The notes beneath the pieces are model-generated. The model was not told the origin of the DNA. It saw only the letters and a program-made list of their open reading frames with translations, and did not search any database. A stretch of DNA of 64,000 nucleotides from Oscheius onirici (lineage: Eukaryota; Nematoda; Chromadorea; Rhabditida; Rhabditidae), in NCBI GenBank assembly GCA_932521025.1, contig OW051473.1, forward strand, positions 744,001 through 808,000. The letters run 5' to 3'. Numbering within the stretch: the stretch's first letter is position 1; the number at the start of each line of letters is the position of its first letter. This document shows positions 36,120 through 49,200 of this stretch, piece by piece. The translations under genes were made by a program, and so were the position numbers.

Positions 36120-39100
36120 TTTGGCTGTTTTCATGAAGCTTTAAAGGAAAGGCTTAAGATTTGTGGGAACGCTGATACCTACTTACGGCAATTAGGTTGG
36201 CAGGAGAGGGCGCCAAAGAAGACTAATTCCGACACATGGGGGCGTCCCTCAAAACCAACACAATGGCATTCACAGGACGAGGGGAAAACAGCACTGAAGT
36301 TGGAATTGGTCTCTTTTATAGAGGGGTTATTTTCTAATAGGATAATCTGTCTGGAGAACTTTGTTTCCAATCACACTAAGGGCGATACCTGTCATGACTC
36401 TATTGACGTCGAATCCAGGGCAAAAACTTAGCCTAATGGGAATCATAATTTTTACACCAGATTTTGGAGAAGGAAAAAGGTATTCTCTCTGTGGGAATGT
36501 TGAATAGAAAATGATGTGCCCAGTCGTGGGTAGCGCTTCCACTAGAGTGGAATAACGAACACCAGGCGCTGGAACAATCACTAATTGTCATCAAGTCCAA
36601 ACTGAACACAGTGAGGTCATTCAATTAAAGGAGCTGTCCTCGAATCAGTTTAAAGGAGTTATGGGGATGAATGTCCTCTCACTCTTCGCGCAAATTGACT
36701 TCCCTCCCAAACTACCTATATCATGAACGGGTTTGACTCTAAAGCTTGTTTTTCTTGAACCATATCACAAGGTCAGCAAATAGTTATTTATTACAGTGCA
36801 TAAACATCATTCAAATTGAAGCTCTCTGATCTGTCAGATTGTTGTTAGCTTATATTTTCACATATTTTAATTCCGACTTGCTAAAAGTACCGTAAAAGAA
36901 GAAAAATTTCATACAGCACGAGACTGAAGACCGCTTTTAAAGACTAAAAAATTGTGAATGTGATTAACCTTTGTGGGAGATGAACAAACGACTTTTTGAC
37001 TTTTTAAAGACTTTTTGTGGCCTTTTAATGGGGAGTATTTGCTCAAACATGGTGATTATTTGATCCACAGGTTTCAGCTCATTTCTTAGATATCAATTAT
37101 TTGTACTGACATGCTTTTCGATGCTGTCATAGCATGTCTATCGGTACAGTAGAGATGTTGAGTTTATAGGAGGTTGTATACATTTAGAAAACAAAACAAA
37201 GAGGGACAATTTGTGTGGAAACTGTTTAAACTAGGCATTGCGGTCTCATAGTGAAACTACCAGAAATACGCAAGCTGGTAAATTTTTTTACCCTGTCTTG
37301 ACCCCCTTCTTCGCAACTCTGTTTTTGCACATTCATACCGATTCTCACGGAGCTTTATCCCCTCTTTTACGCTATTATCTGCACTGGAAGCGGAAGAACA
37401 CAATTTCCTATGCGGCTCGTTTTATGTTTGTCTATATTCTTTTGACCGATTGCCCCTGAAGAGAGAAAGGCTGAAAATGCCCGTTCCTGGTCGCCTGTGC
37501 TTTTTCGGAGTCAGCCAATTCATAACCGATCCTCATCTTTCTTGACAATGAATAGACGACAAGAGAAGAGCAAAGATCTATAGTTGTTCCCAAAAAATGA
37601 CCCCTTGAACATTGTCGTCAACTTGATTCAATTATTTCTTGCACCCCCTTATTCACTACTTCCGAACGGGGCAGTTGAGCCAAACCTGGAACTCCTGAGG
37701 GAGTGCGTGATACACACGAATCGCGCCCGGCCACTCTTTCTGTTCTTTTTGTATGCCTAGTTAATGTTGACGAGAAGTCTGTTATCAGGAGGTCTGGACC
37801 CATTTGTCAATAGTTACAAGGTACTTTGCCTAATGCATTGAAAACAGCTGAGAAACTAACAATGTAGAAATTCTTAGAACACAATTCAACTTATGCAACT
37901 AAGTCTGTTCGCTTACACGAACTCTTGTGAGTTTTCGCTATTTTATGAGAATTTATCGCATGTTGCATTTTTTGAGTTCTTTGTATTCAAATACTCAACT
38001 TAGCCTTTTGCAAGCATAGACAATCTGTTGCGGCTAACTTATCTTTTAACTCTGAATAAGAACTTACATCCAACTGTAAAGCATTCCCATTACAGTGTTT
38101 GTTTGAATTTCATGAAACTTTTTCTTCGGACCTGCTTAAGTTCACTTTTTAAAGGTTAAGTTTTTTGACACCTCGTTAACTTTATGAGAGTGAGTGAAAG
38201 ACGGAGCGATAGCAATTCTAGGTTGAGAGCTTAAACCCGTGAAATTGGCTCCCCTCTCGTTGCTTCCGGGCACGAATCTTAGCCAGCTTCCGACTCTTTT
38301 CGAAATTTCTTTACCATTCCGCAGTGAAATCACAAGGTTTGACAGATTTCTTGAATGTTTCTTTTAGAAATGCGTTTGTTCTGGACCCTCGAACGACTTC
38401 CACTTACACCTCACCATCGATTATGGCACTTTTTGACGAGGCGTTCCCAAGTTCCTTCTTCTAGTTATGCTGGAGGCCTGGACAGCTGGCTGTTGACGAT
38501 AGACGGCATTCTTTTAACTCCTTAGGGTGTCATTTGTCGCACAATCATTATTTGCTTTTGGAGCAAGTGTCGCGCCTTTTTCGTTTGAACCCCACAGATT
38601 TCCTGTTCGAAATTTTTTCACTCCTCCGCAAAAAGTATACACTGTTTGAGCTAACACCACTTTTATTAGTTTTTTTCGTATATCATTTTTAAAATTATGC
38701 GACAAAATATCTGTTTGGTGAAGGAAATTTCCCAGAAAGGAGACATTTACAATTTTTGAACGAACAGCATTAGATTTGTTTGGGTACCGGCACAGCATTT
38801 GATCTCTCACCGATATTGCCGGTTCGCTCCAGCCATAAATTACTTTTCCATTTTCGTGCCAGCCTCTCGACATCATATTTTTAAATGACGTGTGATTTAC
38901 CACTATTCAGAACAGCAGATTTTACAAAGCTCAGCTTAGCCGTCGGTGTTAGTTGCTTCCTTTCAACGATTTAAACGTTGTCTAAAATTTAGCTTTAATC
39001 TAACATTTCACCTGTCTCCACTTCATAATTTCCTCTCCTTCATGTCATATTTTGTTCTTTGATGACACTTAAAAACAGCTGCTGAAATAGTAGGTAGCCT

Positions 39101-40110
39101 ACGTCTTTAGTTCTTTTTGACAGCTGATTGCTCCTTTTTGAGTGAGGCTGTTTAGACTCTGACTGCTTTGTCTCACTAGAGGGTTCTAAGAACCGATTTC
39201 TAAAGGACACATGCTTGTTTGAACGACAATCACTTTTTACCTCTTGAGTTTTATACTTCTGACGTTAAAGTTGGTTTACAATATTTTCAATTTCTGAGTA
39301 AAACAAGAGTTGCATCACGTTAGTCGAATCACATCGAAAAAAATTTCTCAAATTTTGTTTGGACATTAATCACTGTACTGTATGCTCTCATTCTTGTCGA
39401 ACTCGTCAACGTTAACAAAAAAAACTAATCTTTTATTGTATTACATATCCGCACTTTTCATCTCTTTTTGTTAAAAACACACTCATTCTTTTTAAACTGG
39501 CGGCCACCTCTTATTAATCTTTCGACTAGAGTTTTGTGAACGTGGCATTTTCGTCGTTTGCCATCATGAACAATTACCTTACACAATAGCTCGAGGCGTT
39601 TTTGTTCACCCAGTTGCTTCCGACAGACGCTAGCTCGTCGAAAAGTGTTCATGAGAAGCTATAAGGGCAATTTCGAAAATCGGAGGGTCCATATTACAAA
39701 TCCGGTTTTATATTTTTTTTCATTTCTATTTGTCAAACATATTGTCCTGCTATTCACTTAAGTTTAAAAATTATCCATTTACATATTTTTTGGTCTAAGA
39801 TTAAACCACCACACCACATAAGCCACACGATTTTCGAACTTTGCTTTCAATCTCGTCTACATTTTAATGACTTCCCGTTCCGCTGAGGGTGTCTATTGTT
39901 TCTGACTAAACTTTCCAGTCTTTCGCCCTACTTTTCTTCTCTCCTTAAGACCAGACCCTTCTCGATTCCATGAATTTTTCGCAGCTTCCAAATTCTATTA
40001 TCTCTTTTCTACTATGTCTGAAGACCACAAGCTATTCATGAAAAAAGAAAATTTGTAGGCTCGAATTCCTTCCATTTACGCTCAATTTCATCCAACTATT
40101 CTGCCTGCAA
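36120..40110. other. Gene-poor stretch upstream of the Kir gene
   Basis: Open frames exist on both strands, for example 36327-36581 on minus, but none carries a motif I know. A non-coding 5' exon or promoter of the Kir channel may lie at the right end. The rest shows only T-rich and pyrimidine-rich sequence. Confidence 0.4.
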
Positions 40111-40203
40111 ATGATCATCAGCATAGAGGCAACTTCTTCCTGGTATGTTTCATCTTTTTCCGTGCAAACTGATCGGTTTCAGGATATCTTAAAGTCTCAG
40201 AAA

Positions 40204-43200
40204 ATGCCACACATTGCCCATCGTATGGAAAGACGTTTAGCTAATGGTCGTTTGTTAGGAAGGTCACTTCTCATGGATATGGAAACAGGTATAGTTTATC
40301 AACTGAGAATATAAATTTGATCAACAACTTTCCCAAACAGGAAATAAAAAAGAAACAATATCTTTTTGTAAGATTTGAGAAAGTTAAAAACAGCACAGGC
40401 TACGGTACTCCCTCCTGTCGAGAGTTATCTCTAGTTGTAGGCAGAATGAGCCGTTTTGTCAGGAATTTGCCAGAGACGTTTTCATGAAAATTTGAAGTTA
40501 GAAGATCAGGAAATGACGAGTGTACTACAGTAAAATTCGTTGAGAATAATATAGTAGGAGCTGCCAGACTTTTCGCCCAATTATTCTTCATTTGCCGATC
40601 ACAAGAGTTTTGTCTATTAGAATTTTTTTGCAACGTTTCTGCCGTTCTTTTGACCTATCGGCATATTATTGAAAATTTTCAATGTGTATTGTTGCTTTTT
40701 TGGCAGTTTTTGCCGCTGATTCAACTGTGTTTGCTAGATTTTTTCACTGATGTTCTAACTAACTGTCTACAAACATCTGTTGGTTCTCTTTTTCTGCAAA
40801 ATAATTATCAGGTACATAAAATATAAATCTCTGGCTGCGGCATAATCAGCTATTCGCCAATAAAAAAATTTAATGATCAAATCAGCTGTCGTTTTGCCTG
40901 TAAAAAGTTTCAAATTTCCCCCAAACAGACCACGCAGTCCTGCCCTCGCGTAATTAATCCGCAATCAAGTTTGCTTTTCTTCTTTCTGACAGTCTCGACG
41001 GCACTGCACTTCATATTTCGTATTTTCTTGAGCCCACAAATAGATTTTCTAACTGATTCTTGGTGTTGTCGTTTCTTTTAACATATAGCCACTATTTTTA
41101 ATCGTTTTTGATCTAATAACATTCAAAAAAACTAGCGACAAAAAACTAGCCAAAAATGCTAAAGAGTACATGAAATAATTTCTTGGAAAAGATATACAAC
41201 AGGAACTTTTCGTTTTCCGTTAGTAATAAGTTTCTGACCAACACATTACCTGAAGAATAAAAGCTATAACCAGAGGCCTGCTTTTGAAAACTGTTGCAAA
41301 TTCCTGGTCTTTGAACAGTTGGTGTTTGTATTTGTCAACCTGCTCTTTTGTGAATCAGCGCAGTAATGAGGGCAGACGACACCGTCTACCGCTCGTCATT
41401 TAATGTAGATCACTTAAGAAAAAGCTGTTGCCCGTTTTGAAAACAGCTAAAAACAAAGAACCGACAAAACAGACCAGCTTTGACTTGTAAAAAATTAGCC
41501 GAATTCATGAGTTTAAATGACTTTATTTCAAGTCACTCTCCAAGAAAGTAGCCGAGAAATTCCTCAAGGTATCATCAGCTCTTTGTCAAATCTCAGCTCA
41601 AAAACAATTTGTTAAAAAAATTCGATGCAGGTCTATCTAACAAGTCCAACTCCAACTTTGCCTAACTCTGGTTCCAATACACAAGATTTTGTATCATTTG
41701 GTTTCATATTATTTCTGGAGTGTCATTATATGCATAAGTTAGAACCTGTTAAGTTTAGGACCTTGTGTTTATAAAATAGGCTACTGCTACTGCCGTTTTT
41801 GCGCTATTTTTCAGCAGTTATTATAAGATATCGAAAAATTTTGGCTTTATGTCTATAACTCTAGAACTCCTTCGTCCCCAAGCTGTAAAGCATGAAGCGG
41901 CGAAGCTCTCTGAGCATGTAGCCAATTCCAATTGAGTTTTTCTAGATGCTTCATGGGGCCACATCAGAGCAGACACATGCACACTCTGAAGCATGAGATG
42001 CTTTCCTCTCCCCCAAGCGAACGCAATTTCCTGGCACCAGCAGGGTCCCCACTCTCTTCGACAATTTTTATGTTGTCACCAAGAAGAGATCTTGTTTACT
42101 GATCACCAACAGAAAAAAACCACACTGCGCATAATTTGTTATTACCCTGGACATAAGTGATCCCATTATGTTCCGGGTCTGTCTATTCGGGGAAGAAAAC
42201 CTTGTTGAGCATAGCCCGAAGGGGTCCATTCTATGAGTTGATAAAGGGAAAGAGACTGGGGCGGGGCTTTCCCTTCTTTTCGCCTGGAGAGCTCCATCTC
42301 TTCAACCCTCCCGTCTCCCAGGCTTTCTTCCTCGGCAATTAGCGTATGATAGTTGGGAGAGAGGATTTGGAAAAGGGCATACAACTGATTTTGCTAGATG
42401 CCAAGACGTGCGACCACCAAAAGAAATATGCAACAAGTCATATTGCCCAGTGCCTTGCTCTCCAACTTTGGTAAGCTTCCAAGTTATTTTTCGTTATTTT
42501 TTGTTCAACTGAATGGAACTTTTTTAAACGAACTTCGGTAGAGAGTCACTCAAAAACTTCGGATCAGAATCACTTTAGTGAGTGGACAAGGGTTTATCTC
42601 GTCTGAGCATTTTTTAATCCGGCCAGAAAATGCCAAAGAAACAAAACAAACCTTCATATGAAACTTTTGAAAGCGCTTATTAGTTTTGAAAAAGTGTGTT
42701 TTTAGGTTGCTTCTCAGTGAAAGCTTGCAAGTTGTTTTGTATGTCCCTTAAAAATGTATAATTTAGAAACGGTTGCATTTTCTTGCAGTTTCGACATTCC
42801 CAGTTATTATTTTTCAGCAGCAGTTGCTCTTCAGATTTTTACAAATTGTTTTCACCTTTGGAGATTTTGCTCAGCGTGACCAATTATGAAACATTTATCT
42901 TGTCGTAAATGTGGCCTGAGTCACACCGTACAAACATGAACTATCTCCCTTTCATTAATTTCTTGTATCAGGGCCAAATTAGTATCTATAATCTCACCGC
43001 ATTTGTTACTATCATATAAAAAACACACGCATCTTTCTTTCCGATCTTAAGGATTGAGAAAATTAGCTTCCTTGAAAGCAAAGGTCATTTTGTTCTCTGA
43101 GCAGCCTCGAGGCGGTTTAGAGAGGTCGAGATAAGACGGAAATCTAATTTTTGTTCTTTTAAGTCCTCTTTTCAAGCTGCCATCCAAATGTTCCCGTTCA

Positions 43201-46200
43201 TTCATGAACGCATAAAAATGTTGGAATGTCGTTGGTTAAGCGAACACAGTAGTTTTAAGTAAAACCACATCATTGTTGGAGATTTTTCATTTGTTTTTTT
43301 GCCTTTTCTATAACATCAAGCTTTTCTAGCATACTGTGCATTAGGAAATCTTGTTTTCTGGGGTAAAGTCAAGCCGAGTTTATCCCTTGGTCTAAGCTGC
43401 CTAATTTTTCTTAAGACGTCAAAACATATCCGGATTGATTACATAGAAGTGGACGATAGTCATTCCCACGCTGTTGTTCTTCCGCTTCCTAGATTTTTGT
43501 TGCCAAATACTCGGCTCAGCACTCCGGTCAAATCACCGGAAGGGGTTACCTAAGGGCCGACCAGGGTCTCTTACGGACATGAGAAATTGCCCCCACCCTC
43601 TTGTTTCGGCATTAAGCCATAAAAAGACGATTACGGCCAAGAATCAGTGAGCTGTCCTCTTTCTGTCCCTCTTTCTTTGTTACTTCCTGTGATATGAGAT
43701 TTTTTTCAGCCCACAAATGATGTTGAGCATCTCAGAACAAGGTAACCGCAGATTTTGATTGGTAAAACCCAAATCTATTAAAAAGCCGTCACACACTGCC
43801 TTAAAGTTGTAATACTTCATGTAATATTCGAGGCATGAGAATAATTTGGAAAATTTACAAAATATTAGGTTTATTCTTCTAGCGGTATCGTCCCTGGCTT
43901 TTTGAAAATAAGTCACCAGCAGTTATTGTCTGGAAATAGAAGCCCTTTTTCGAAGAAGCCACGTGATTATTAGATTAACGCACTCCTGCCCATCGGAAAT
44001 TGTTTAATTCAATGGACACTAGGGACTCTAGCGTCTTTCTTCGTTTTTCGCTGCTTGCTCAGTCTCCTTCTGAGAAGTTTGGTCCGCCCCGTCTTTAAAA
44101 CGTCAACCACTTCCGAGCCACACATCTGTTTGTCCGGAGCGGCCACCAAAAAATCGCTAAAAACTATTCAAACTGGAGCGTAAGCTAGGAACAAACGGGC
44201 TAAATATTCGAAAATGCACTGTTGCTATGTCACCATCAGTAATCGAGATGTTAACAGCTCAACGGATGCTCGATCTGGAGGAGCCGTTGGTGAGAGACAA
44301 GAAAAAGATGACATTTTTCAAAACTCCTAAGATTGGATCAAAAAGGCAACGGAATCGGCTCGTCCAGAAGCAGGTATAATCGTTTTTTTTGTTAATAAAC
44401 CATTATTCAGGGAATTTGTAACATCTCTCTAAAGAATGTGCCGAAACAACGGAGGAAATATTTTAGGTAAGTGTTAAATAAGTGGAAGACAAAAAAAGTG
44501 AAAAAAGACATTATGATGTGGGTTTTGTGATGTTCATTGCCTGGGTAACAATATTTTTACTTGCGGAAATTTTAGCATTTTAGCGCTTTTCTGTTAGTTT
44601 CCTGTAGAGCTTCTATGTGTGTTGTAGTCTTAAAAATTGTGTTCAAGTTGTACATAAAATATCGGAGCTTTTTGTCAAGTGAAACCATGAAAGGCGAACG
44701 TTTACAAAAACATCGCTTCAAAATATCCAGAAATCCGCAATGTGTGCCTCTTTGACTGCGATATATAAACGGAGAACGTCTTCCCGAGCAGCTGACTTCT
44801 GATCTAAACATATGCCATAAGGGCAATTGAGCTCGCTTCAAGCAAATTGAGCGCAGTAGCAAAAACGTCTAATCATGACTTTTATAGAGTGTTAAAAATG
44901 GTTTCCGAATCTCTCTTTTTCGTTTATAATGAATCGGATTGCACCGGGCCAGGAGACTCTTCCTGCAGGCTTCAACATCTCCCGAGGGCATGCGAAAAAC
45001 ACAAGAAGCCTTCCTAGTCGTAAAGGGGGTGTTATTTTGTCTCAGCCCCGTAGGAACCACAATTTCAGCAGGCTGAAGGAACACGGATTCATAATTTGGG
45101 GAAATATGAGGTTTTTAAAATTCTATTGCATTGCTCTGAAGAGTTTGCCTGTAGATTTTTGCTTAGGCAGTACAAATGTAAGGTTTCTTGGTAATATTTG
45201 TTAGGTTATACTCTGGAATATGTTTTTGACAGTGCTGGCAAAATCAAATAAAGTTTTATAAAGCCAAATTAAAATTTAGCGACATTTTTACAACAGTCAT
45301 CGAAATGCAGTGGAGATGGTGTCTCTTCTTTTTCTCCCTCAGCTTTTTCATAAGTTGGACATTATTTGCCTGCTGCTACTACCAAATAGGAAAGTTAGTT
45401 TCATGTCACCAATTCGGTTTACTTGAAATTTTTCCAGATTTCACGGTGACATGGAGCAGGCTAACAACATTTCCTGGACTCCGTGTATTGTTAATGGAAA
45501 TGGCTATCTTAACAATTTCATTTTTAGTTTTACCACTCAAACAACAATAGGTAATGCGAGTGATGCCAACCTAAAAACTGTTGTAGGTTATGGATTTCGG
45601 TACCCTACGGATCAATGTACAATACTGGTTGTTGCTATGTGTGTTCAATTTATGTGGGGAGTTATGACTCAAGTGAGTAGTATTTCTGGTTGTCACTTAA
45701 AACATTTCAGACACTAATGGCTGGTATAATTTTTGCAAAGTTGGCGAGGCCGATTAAAAGAGCAGCGACGTTGATCTTCAGCAAGCACGCTGTAAGTTTT
45801 ATACTTTGATCGCCCACTGTCTGTATTTGAAAAACCTCAACAGCATCTATCTATCGCAATTTTAGTGGTTAGGCAAACCTAACTCAATCGCAATGAAAAA
45901 GTGATAAACGATCCCGACATTCTCATTGATTTTTTTCAGAACTTTTTTGGAAAGAGGAAATTGGTAAACCACGGTAAACCAATTGCAAAAATTACAAGAG
46001 CTATATGTTCTTCCTGTTTCTTTTCACCAGACTATCCCCGTAATCTTCTGCAATTATAGTAACCTTTCTGCTTGCAGTTATCTAAAAATACTATACTGAG
46101 CTAAACATCTCCAAACAACTGGATCTAATTATATGACCTATTCAAGTCAAACAACGTCAGAGCAGTGAAACCCACACAAAGATCAAATCTTCTTTGTCGA

Positions 46201-49200
46201 TCTTGTTTTACGTCGAAAAAAAGATTTCAATTGCAGGTCATTTGTCTACGTGATGGCAAGCTGTGCCTGCTATTCCGAGTGGGCGATATGAGGAAAAGTA
46301 GTCTAGCCGAGGCTCACATCAGATTACAAGTAAGTTTTATTAAACTTTTCCATCGAAAAATATGAAACTCGTGACGAGTACTCGTGAAATGAACACAAAG
46401 GTTGGTTCTTGGGACCAAAACGGATAAAAATGGGTAGATAAAATTATGACATGATTTGCTGCGGAGTATCTTTTTTCGTCTCATGAATTGTTGAGGCTAG
46501 TATCAAGACTCCAATGACTATCAAAATTATAACCACAACAAGGAGACAGCATCGTCGGAAGAAGTGGCTGTTGTTCTTTTGTCTCATGATTTCTGAAAAC
46601 GAAAACTGTATGACACAAAGAAAAGACAACGACGCGGACTTGCAACAAGTAGTTATGGTTTTTTTCGACGCGGACACGTTTCTGAACTTACGACTACTAT
46701 GATAAATAATAAAATGAGAATGGCAGCAACCGCTCCTATGACTGCGGCACAAAACGAGGTTCGGGATTTGCAACAGCAAATGTCAGCCTCATCTTGGCGG
46801 AAAGAGTCTGGAAAAAGTAGAACTGTTTTAGCAGCATATGAACGACCGTTTACTTTTCTCTATTTCGATTTCGATTTCAAAGAATTTCCAAAATTATATA
46901 AAGCGGTATAACCTACCATGCAACGGTGGCCTGTTTGGTGTTTCCAAGGGAACATCTGGTGAAAAACTAACTCCTTTTTTGATGCTATCACTTCCGTTTT
47001 TGGGCTGTTTAAGACTCGATTGCAAAGGCCTAAATCGTTTTGAAAGATATTAGTTTCCTCATCTCTCTTACCTAGAACTGGGGCTTCCTTTTCGCTCTTC
47101 GCCGTCATTTGCTGACTGTGGCCTATCTGGATCACACTTCTCTATGTCAATAGGTGGCATTCTGAAAGATCACAATGGGCTTATGACGAAAAAACTTTTC
47201 AATAATCAGTTTTTGTGAATATGCGGAAGTGGGAAGGTGTCATGAGGAAAATCTTTTTTGTGGGGAAGAGAGAAGCGCGAGGAAGGCACCACAGCGACTG
47301 AATAATCAGTAATTACGATAAGAGAGACGATTTCAGATGATTAAGAGATGCGTGACCTACGAGGGAGAATTGCTACCTTTCCATCAATTTGACATGGACG
47401 TCGGGTGAGTACCGTACTTGTTGTTTTTGTTAATAAGCTGTGTCAGTTTGAGCAGATACCAAAATCCAAGAAAATGCCTTATAAGTGGGACAAACAACTT
47501 ATTTTTTGGCTTAACTTAAACGTACACTTTTCTGTGAAAAAATGTTTAAAATGTCTGTGAAAAGATGTTTAAAAATGTTCTCAAGTTACGTAATTTAGAC
47601 CAGGAAGGTAGGGAAAAACATTGGTAGAAATGAGGAAAACCAGGAGGCACTGTGCCTTGTTTCCGTGTAACAGAATCCACGAGTTAGCTCTATGTCAAAT
47701 ATTGAAGGAACTCAACAAATATGCTTCTTTTTCCTTGATTGAAGGTTAGTTCGTAGATGCGACAAAACAAATATACGTACAAAAGGGTAGGAGTCGGGTA
47801 GTAATCAACGGTTTTTATGAAGAGTAAATGGCAATAAACAGCTTTTTAGTCTTGTTTTGAGCTGGAACAGAGCTCTGTCAAAAGCAAAAGATCTTTAGCA
47901 GCCGCGGAAGAAAAGAAGCGACTGAGAATGAGACGATAATGACGAGCTTGGACCGAGGACACGAAGACCACTTCTTTTGACAGAATGACTTAGACATGTA
48001 CACGTAACGAAGGGGTAGGGAACAACTAACCAAAGCTATAATTTAACTATTTCGTTTTTAGTTGCAAAATGTTTACTTGCGAAAAGTTAATGGAGACACT
48101 TTTTGTTGTTAACGATAAGTTAGGTAAAGTTTTGACAACCGTTGTAAGACAAACGAAACAGGCATGATAACAAAATTGGTAGGTCTAAAAATCAAGACTG
48201 GACAAAGTACCGGGTTCTCAGAATCGTTGTCTTTTGAAAAGTCGAACAAAGTAATGACCGGTTGTTATCACAAGATCAATGATCCAAAGCTCTAGCCTAA
48301 AATGGTCAGTAGAGCTGACTACCCAGAGTGGGTGGAAGAAAAATCCTGTCTAGTGAATTCGAAATAATTTCAGGTACGATGCCGGCCTGGACCGCGTTTT
48401 TGTCATTTGGCCAATTACGATCTGTCACGAAATTGATGAAAACAGTCCACTATACGACATCGGTAAAGACGACTTAAAAAATGCCAAATTTGAAATTATC
48501 GGTAAGTCAAAGCCGACAACAAAGCCACAGAGACTATTTAAGCAATTTTGGAAGGAGTTGTAGAAAGTGTGGGTTCGACAACGCAGGCAAGAACAAGCTA
48601 TCTTCCCAACGAAATCCTTTGGGGAAAACGGTAAGATTTATTGTCTTTGAAGGCGACCAGAATGCCAGAAAGAGAGGGCAAAGAGCGTGCAGCTTGATGA
48701 AATCATATTCAGACGGGCTTTTTGAAGAACGTACTTCAGGTGAAGGGCGGTTAGAATAGGAGAGGACAATCTCTTAATGAAGGGAGGGATTAACCTCTTT
48801 TGGTGATTAAAATAACTTTGAAGTCTTGAAAATGAGTTTGGGAACATCACGTACACGTGAACACTTGTATGATATAACTGTGAAAAGCGGCCGCGAAAAG
48901 CAAATTGGTCTATAAAAACAGGGCAATACAGAAACGGGGTAATACTATTTTATTAATATCTGTAAAAAGCGACCCGCGAAGAGAAAGGTGGTTTGGAGTT
49001 AACAAAAAATAGAGCAATACAAAAACGGAGCAATACTATTTTGGGTAAAAGGAAAACCCCAACACCGTCTGAACGAAGCTGAAAGTGACGTTGTTTGTGG
49101 TTTTCCTTTGACCCAAAATAATATTGCTCCGTTTTTGTATTGCTCTATTTTTGTAAACTCCAATCCACCTTTCTCTTTGCGGGTCGCTTTTTACAGATAT

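Noticed and set aside
36327-36581. 84-codon minus-strand ORF with some protein character
   Set aside because: No splice context or family match. It may be part of the decayed block nearby, but I could not connect it.
44869-45084. 71-codon minus-strand ORF near the Kir M1 exon
   Set aside because: It sits inside a Kir intron with no splice support, and the composition is not convincing.
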